Source: Faecalibacterium sp. UBA1762 (GTDB taxonomy: Bacteria; Bacillota; Clostridia; Oscillospirales; Ruminococcaceae). Taken from it: 8,878 nt of DNA. The DNA is taken from NCBI GenBank assembly GCA_002314755.1, contig DCHC01000048.1:1-8878 (forward strand), read 5' to 3'. The notes beneath the pieces are model-generated. The model made no database searches. It was given only the letters and a program-made list of their open reading frames with translations, and was not told the origin of the DNA. A program made the translations under genes and the position numbers. The stretch's first letter is position 1, and the number at the start of each line of letters is the position of its first letter. Of the stretch, positions 6,289-8,878 are shown piece by piece.

Positions 6289-7077
6289 ATGATTAAGGTT
6301 TCCCTGATTGCGCATACACCCAACCCGGAGCAGGTTGTGGCGGCAGCGGCTAAGCTATGTTACTCTGATGCCCACATTGAGGATCTGATGGAAAATCTCA
6401 CCCCGGATAAGACACGGGAATTCTTGCAGAAATTAAACGATCTGGGTCATGCAAGCCCTACCGAACATGCCAGCTTTACCTTTGCAATCGAAGGGGTAAG
6501 CCGCACCCTGCTCGCACAGATTACCCGCCACCGAATTGCCTCTTTCAGCGTACAAAGCCAGCGGTATGTTCGTCTGGATGATTTTCGCTATGTGATTCCA
6601 CCGGAAATCGAGGCGGTGCCGGAGGCGAAGCAGGCCTTTATTGAGTCCATGAATCAGGACGCCCAGCGGTATCTGGCTTTGGCACAGCAGCTGGAGGATG
6701 CTCACACAGCCAGGCTTATTGCAGAGGGCATGACTGAGAAAGCTGCCCGCACAAAAGCCTCCAAGCAGGCAAATGAAGATGCCCGTTTTGTATTGCCCAA
6801 CGCCTGTGAGACCAAAATGATCATGACTATGAACGCCCGCAGTCTGCAGAATTTCTTTAATCTGCGCTGCTGCAATCGGGCACAGTGGGAAATTCGCGAG
6901 CTGGCAAAGCAGATGCTGGCGCTGGTGTACGGTGTAGCGCCTACCTTGTTTGCCGATGCCGGTCCCCGTTGCCGTAAGGGTGCCTGTCCGGAGGGCCGTA
7001 TGTGTTGCGGTAAAGCTGCCGAGGTACGGGCAGAATATGACGAGCTGCTTGCAGGCATAGATGCCCGCAAGCAGTAA
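6289..7077 (+). CDS. thyX: Flavin-dependent thymidylate synthase ThyX
   Basis: ThyX makes dTMP from dUMP using methylene-tetrahydrofolate, FAD and NADPH, as a cytoplasmic tetramer. The 262-residue protein has the signature RHR-x7-S at 80-90 (RHRIASFSVQS), followed by QRYV. Other family features are TEHASFTFAIEGVSR at 58-72 and LPNACETKMIMTMNARSLQNFF at 169-190, followed by LRCCNRAQWEIRELA. The tail GPRCRKGACPEGRMCCG at 225-241 is cysteine-rich (Cys228, 233, 239, 240), which suggests a possible metal site or simply a lineage trait. AGGAGA 8 bases before the ATG fixes the start. It is the last gene of the murD operon, 46 bases after the PLP enzyme and shortly before a terminator. Its presence suggests the organism may lack ThyA, which cannot be tested here. 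Confidence 0.97.
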   Translation: MIKVSLIAHTPNPEQVVAAAAKLCYSDAHIEDLMENLTPDKTREFLQKLNDLGHASPTEHASFTFAIEGVSRTLLAQITRHRIASFSVQSQRYVRLDDFRYVIPPEIEAVPEAKQAFIESMNQDAQRYLALAQQLEDAHTARLIAEGMTEKAARTKASKQANEDARFVLPNACETKMIMTMNARSLQNFFNLRCCNRAQWEIRELAKQMLALVYGVAPTLFADAGPRCRKGACPEGRMCCGKAAEVRAEYDELLAGIDARKQ

Positions 7078-7110
7078 ACGGATACAGATCAAATACCAAA
7101 CAGATATCAG

Positions 7111-7144
7111 CAGAAAAGTCCGTCTTTTCGGGCTTTTCTGTTTT
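7111..7144 (+). terminator. Intrinsic terminator after thyX
   Basis: A 12-bp stem forms between 7111-7122 and 7129-7140 with one G-U pair and a 6-base loop (TCTTTT). TTTT follows at 7141-7144. It lies 33 bases after the thyX stop and ends the murD-to-thyX transcript. The T-run is short and interrupted, but the A-rich/U-rich arms support termination. Confidence 0.82.
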
Positions 7145-7162
7145 GGTGCATCCAAAAAGTTC

Positions 7163-7191
7163 TTGCACATTTCGCTGAATTTTGCTATACT
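7163..7191 (+). promoter_or_regulatory. Extended -10 promoter of prfC
   Basis: TTGCAC (-35, 7163-7168) and TATACT (-10, 7186-7191) are separated by exactly 17 bases. The -10 box is preceded by TGC, an extended -10. Transcription should begin near 7198, giving a leader of about 45 bases. With the terminator just upstream, prfC appears to be transcribed separately from thyX. Confidence 0.75.
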
Positions 7192-7243
7192 GTTTTAGTG
7201 ATTTTGACAAGTAAACCGATTTCGCAGGAAGCAGGAAAAATAT

Positions 7244-8833
7244 ATGGCCAGTTTGAAACAGGAAATTGAAAAACGTCGCACCTTTGCGATTATCTCTCAC
7301 CCGGATGCCGGTAAAACGACCCTGACGGAAAAATTTCTTTTGTACGGCGGTGCAATCAACACTGCCGGTACGGTAAAAGGCAAGAAAAATTCCAAGCACG
7401 CGGTCTCGGACTGGATGGAGATTGAAAAACAGCGCGGTATTTCGGTTACCAGCTCTGTAATGCAGTTCGACTACGAGGGCTACAGCATCAATATACTGGA
7501 TACCCCCGGACATCAGGACTTTTCGGAGGACACCTACCGCACCCTGATGGCTGCAGATAGCGCAGTTATGGTAATTGACGCAGCCAAGGGCGTAGAGACC
7601 CAGACCCGTAAGCTGTTTAAGGTTTGCGCCATGCGGCATATCCCTATCTTTACCTTTATCAATAAGCTGGACCGGGAGGCCCGCAGCCCCTACGAGCTGT
7701 TGGATCAGATCGAAAAAGAGATGGGGATCGGCACCTACCCGGTAAACTGGCCCATCGGATGCGGTAAGGATTTCAAAGGCGTTTACGACCGGGAGACACA
7801 GGATGTAATTGCTTTTACGGAATATCACAACGGCTCCAATAAGCTGACCGCAGTCCGCGGCCCGCTGACCGATCCGCAGATCGCCTCTCTGGTAGGTCCT
7901 TATCAGACCCAATCACTGAATGATGATATCGAGCTGTTGGATGGTGCCTCCTATGAATTCGATATGGAAAAGGTTTCCTGCGGAAAGCTCAGCCCGGTAT
8001 TTTTTGGCTCGGCGCTGAGCAATTTCGGCGTAGAAGAGTTTTTGGAGCATTTTCTGAAGATGACTAACCCGCCACTGCCCCGCCAAAGTGATCTTGGGGT
8101 GGTGCAGCCGGATAATGAGGATTTCTCCGCCTTTATCTTTAAAATTCAGGCCAACATGAACAAGGCGCACCGTGACCGTATCGCCTTTGCCCGTATCTGC
8201 TCCGGCAGGTATGAAAAAGGCATGGAGGTGTACCATGTGCAGGGCGAAAAGGTGATTAAGCTGGCACAGTCTACCCAGATGATGGCAGATGAGCGACAGA
8301 TTGTGGAGACCGCTTGGGCGGGTGATATTATCGGTCTGTTCGACCCGGGTATTTTCTCTATCGGCGATACCCTTTGCAACGCAAAACCGACTTTTCGGTT
8401 TGAGGGTATACCGACCTTTGCCCCCGAACATTTTGCACGTGTGGTACCTGTGGACAGCATGAAACGCAAACAGTTTGTCAAGGGTGTATCACAGATCGCC
8501 CGTGAGGGTGCAATTCAGATCTTCCGCGAGCTGAATACCGGTATGGAAGAGGTTATTGTGGGTGTTGTCGGCACCCTGCAGTTCGATGTGCTGGAGTTCC
8601 GCTTAAAAAGCGAATACAATGTGGATATCCGGATGGAGCGATTGCCCTATCAGTATATCCGCTGGGTGGAAAATGAGGATCTGGATGTGACCGCTTTAAC
8701 CCTGACCAGCGACGCGCGACGGATCGAGGATCTGGACGGTCGTCGGCTGTTGCTATTTGTGAACAGCTGGAGTGTGGATTGGGTGCTGGAGCATAACAAA
8801 GGCCTGCAGTTGGCAGAATTCAGCAGAAATTAA
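7244..8833 (+). CDS. prfC: Peptide chain release factor 3 (RF3)
   Basis: RF3 is the translational GTPase that removes RF1/RF2 from the ribosome after peptide release. The 529 residues match the usual length. GTPase motifs are present in order: the P-loop HPDAGKTT at 19-26, the switch I region QRGISVTSSV at 63-72, DTPGHQDFS at 86-94 with the catalytic His90, NKLD at 140-143, and GSA at 255-257. A beta-barrel domain follows, with FIFKIQANMNKAHRDRIAFAR at roughly 297-317. The C-terminal RF3 domain comes next, with VGVVGTLQFDVLEFRL in its middle. The GKKNSKHAVSDWMEIEKQRG stretch at 46-65 is characteristic of RF3 and separates it from EF-G. AGGAA about 6 bases before the ATG supports the start. 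The protein is complete with no missing motif. It has its own promoter and a probable further gene directly downstream. Confidence 0.97.
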   Translation: MASLKQEIEKRRTFAIISHPDAGKTTLTEKFLLYGGAINTAGTVKGKKNSKHAVSDWMEIEKQRGISVTSSVMQFDYEGYSINILDTPGHQDFSEDTYRTLMAADSAVMVIDAAKGVETQTRKLFKVCAMRHIPIFTFINKLDREARSPYELLDQIEKEMGIGTYPVNWPIGCGKDFKGVYDRETQDVIAFTEYHNGSNKLTAVRGPLTDPQIASLVGPYQTQSLNDDIELLDGASYEFDMEKVSCGKLSPVFFGSALSNFGVEEFLEHFLKMTNPPLPRQSDLGVVQPDNEDFSAFIFKIQANMNKAHRDRIAFARICSGRYEKGMEVYHVQGEKVIKLAQSTQMMADERQIVETAWAGDIIGLFDPGIFSIGDTLCNAKPTFRFEGIPTFAPEHFARVVPVDSMKRKQFVKGVSQIAREGAIQIFRELNTGMEEVIVGVVGTLQFDVLEFRLKSEYNVDIRMERLPYQYIRWVENEDLDVTALTLTSDARRIEDLDGRRLLLFVNSWSVDWVLEHNKGLQLAEFSRN

Positions 8834-8861
8834 ACATAGCCCTCACATTTATTAATCGAGT

Positions 8862-8867
8862 AGGAGG
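8862..8867 (+). promoter_or_regulatory. Ribosome binding site of a gene starting beyond the window
   Basis: A perfect AGGAGG stands 29 bases after the prfC stop. The window ends in ...AT at 8877-8878. If the next base is G, an ATG would begin 9 bases after the site, which is ideal spacing. No terminator lies between prfC and this site, so the next gene may be cotranscribed with prfC. Confidence 0.6.
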
Positions 8868-8878
8868 TCATCCATTAT

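Noticed and set aside
6433..7170. A 245-codon - strand open frame opposite thyX
   Set aside because: It is antisense to the conserved ThyX coding sequence and has no family features; it reflects codon use of the true gene.
6941..7912. A 323-codon - strand open frame opposite thyX and prfC
   Set aside because: It spans two recognised genes, their terminator and promoter on the other strand. Its predicted protein shows no recognisable motif.

Overview
The window reads as a stretch of ordinary chromosome from a low-to-mid GC Gram-positive anaerobe, most likely a Clostridia member of the Oscillospiraceae/Ruminococcaceae type. The signs are AGGAGG-like ribosome binding sites, short gene spacing, a flavin-dependent ThyX, a MurD of the 'NDSIASSP' type, and a PLP-dependent 'methionine gamma-lyase/aluminium resistance' family protein, which is common in Clostridia. 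This placement is an inference from protein character; no rRNA or other marker is present. Every gene I can support lies on the + strand.

Region 1 (1-2314) is the end of a carbohydrate-type operon. It holds a possible C-terminal tail of an upstream gene (to 59), a uroporphyrinogen-decarboxylase-superfamily protein that is probably not the haem enzyme (74-1144), and a cytoplasmic glycoside hydrolase family 43-like protein (1195-2250). A strong intrinsic terminator (2282-2314) closes it.

Region 2 (2315-2675) has no convincing large gene but contains structure: a long imperfect hairpin (2349-2408) with competing upstream pairings, a smaller stem-loop, a short A/T-flanked terminator-like hairpin (2530-2557), a sigma-A-like promoter (2559-2587), and a possible 24-codon leader ORF. 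The leader ORF's stop lies one codon ahead of, and in frame with, the murD start.

Region 3 (2676-7144) is a four-gene housekeeping operon. murD (peptidoglycan precursor ligase) overlaps by 4 bases a GNAT acetyltransferase with an unrecognised N-terminal half. A methionine gamma-lyase family protein and thyX (thymidylate synthesis) follow, and the operon ends at a 12-bp-stem terminator (7111-7144).

Region 4 (7145-8878) is prfC (release factor 3) behind its own near-consensus extended -10 promoter (7163-7191). The last bases carry a perfect AGGAGG that appears to belong to a gene starting just outside the window.

I see no mobile element, CRISPR array, tRNA, rRNA or phage gene, and no clear evidence of a wholly new system. 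The items most worth a second look are the URO-D/GH43 pair, the structured 2349-2408 element, the murD leader ORF, the GNAT N-terminal domain, and the cysteine-rich tail of ThyX.
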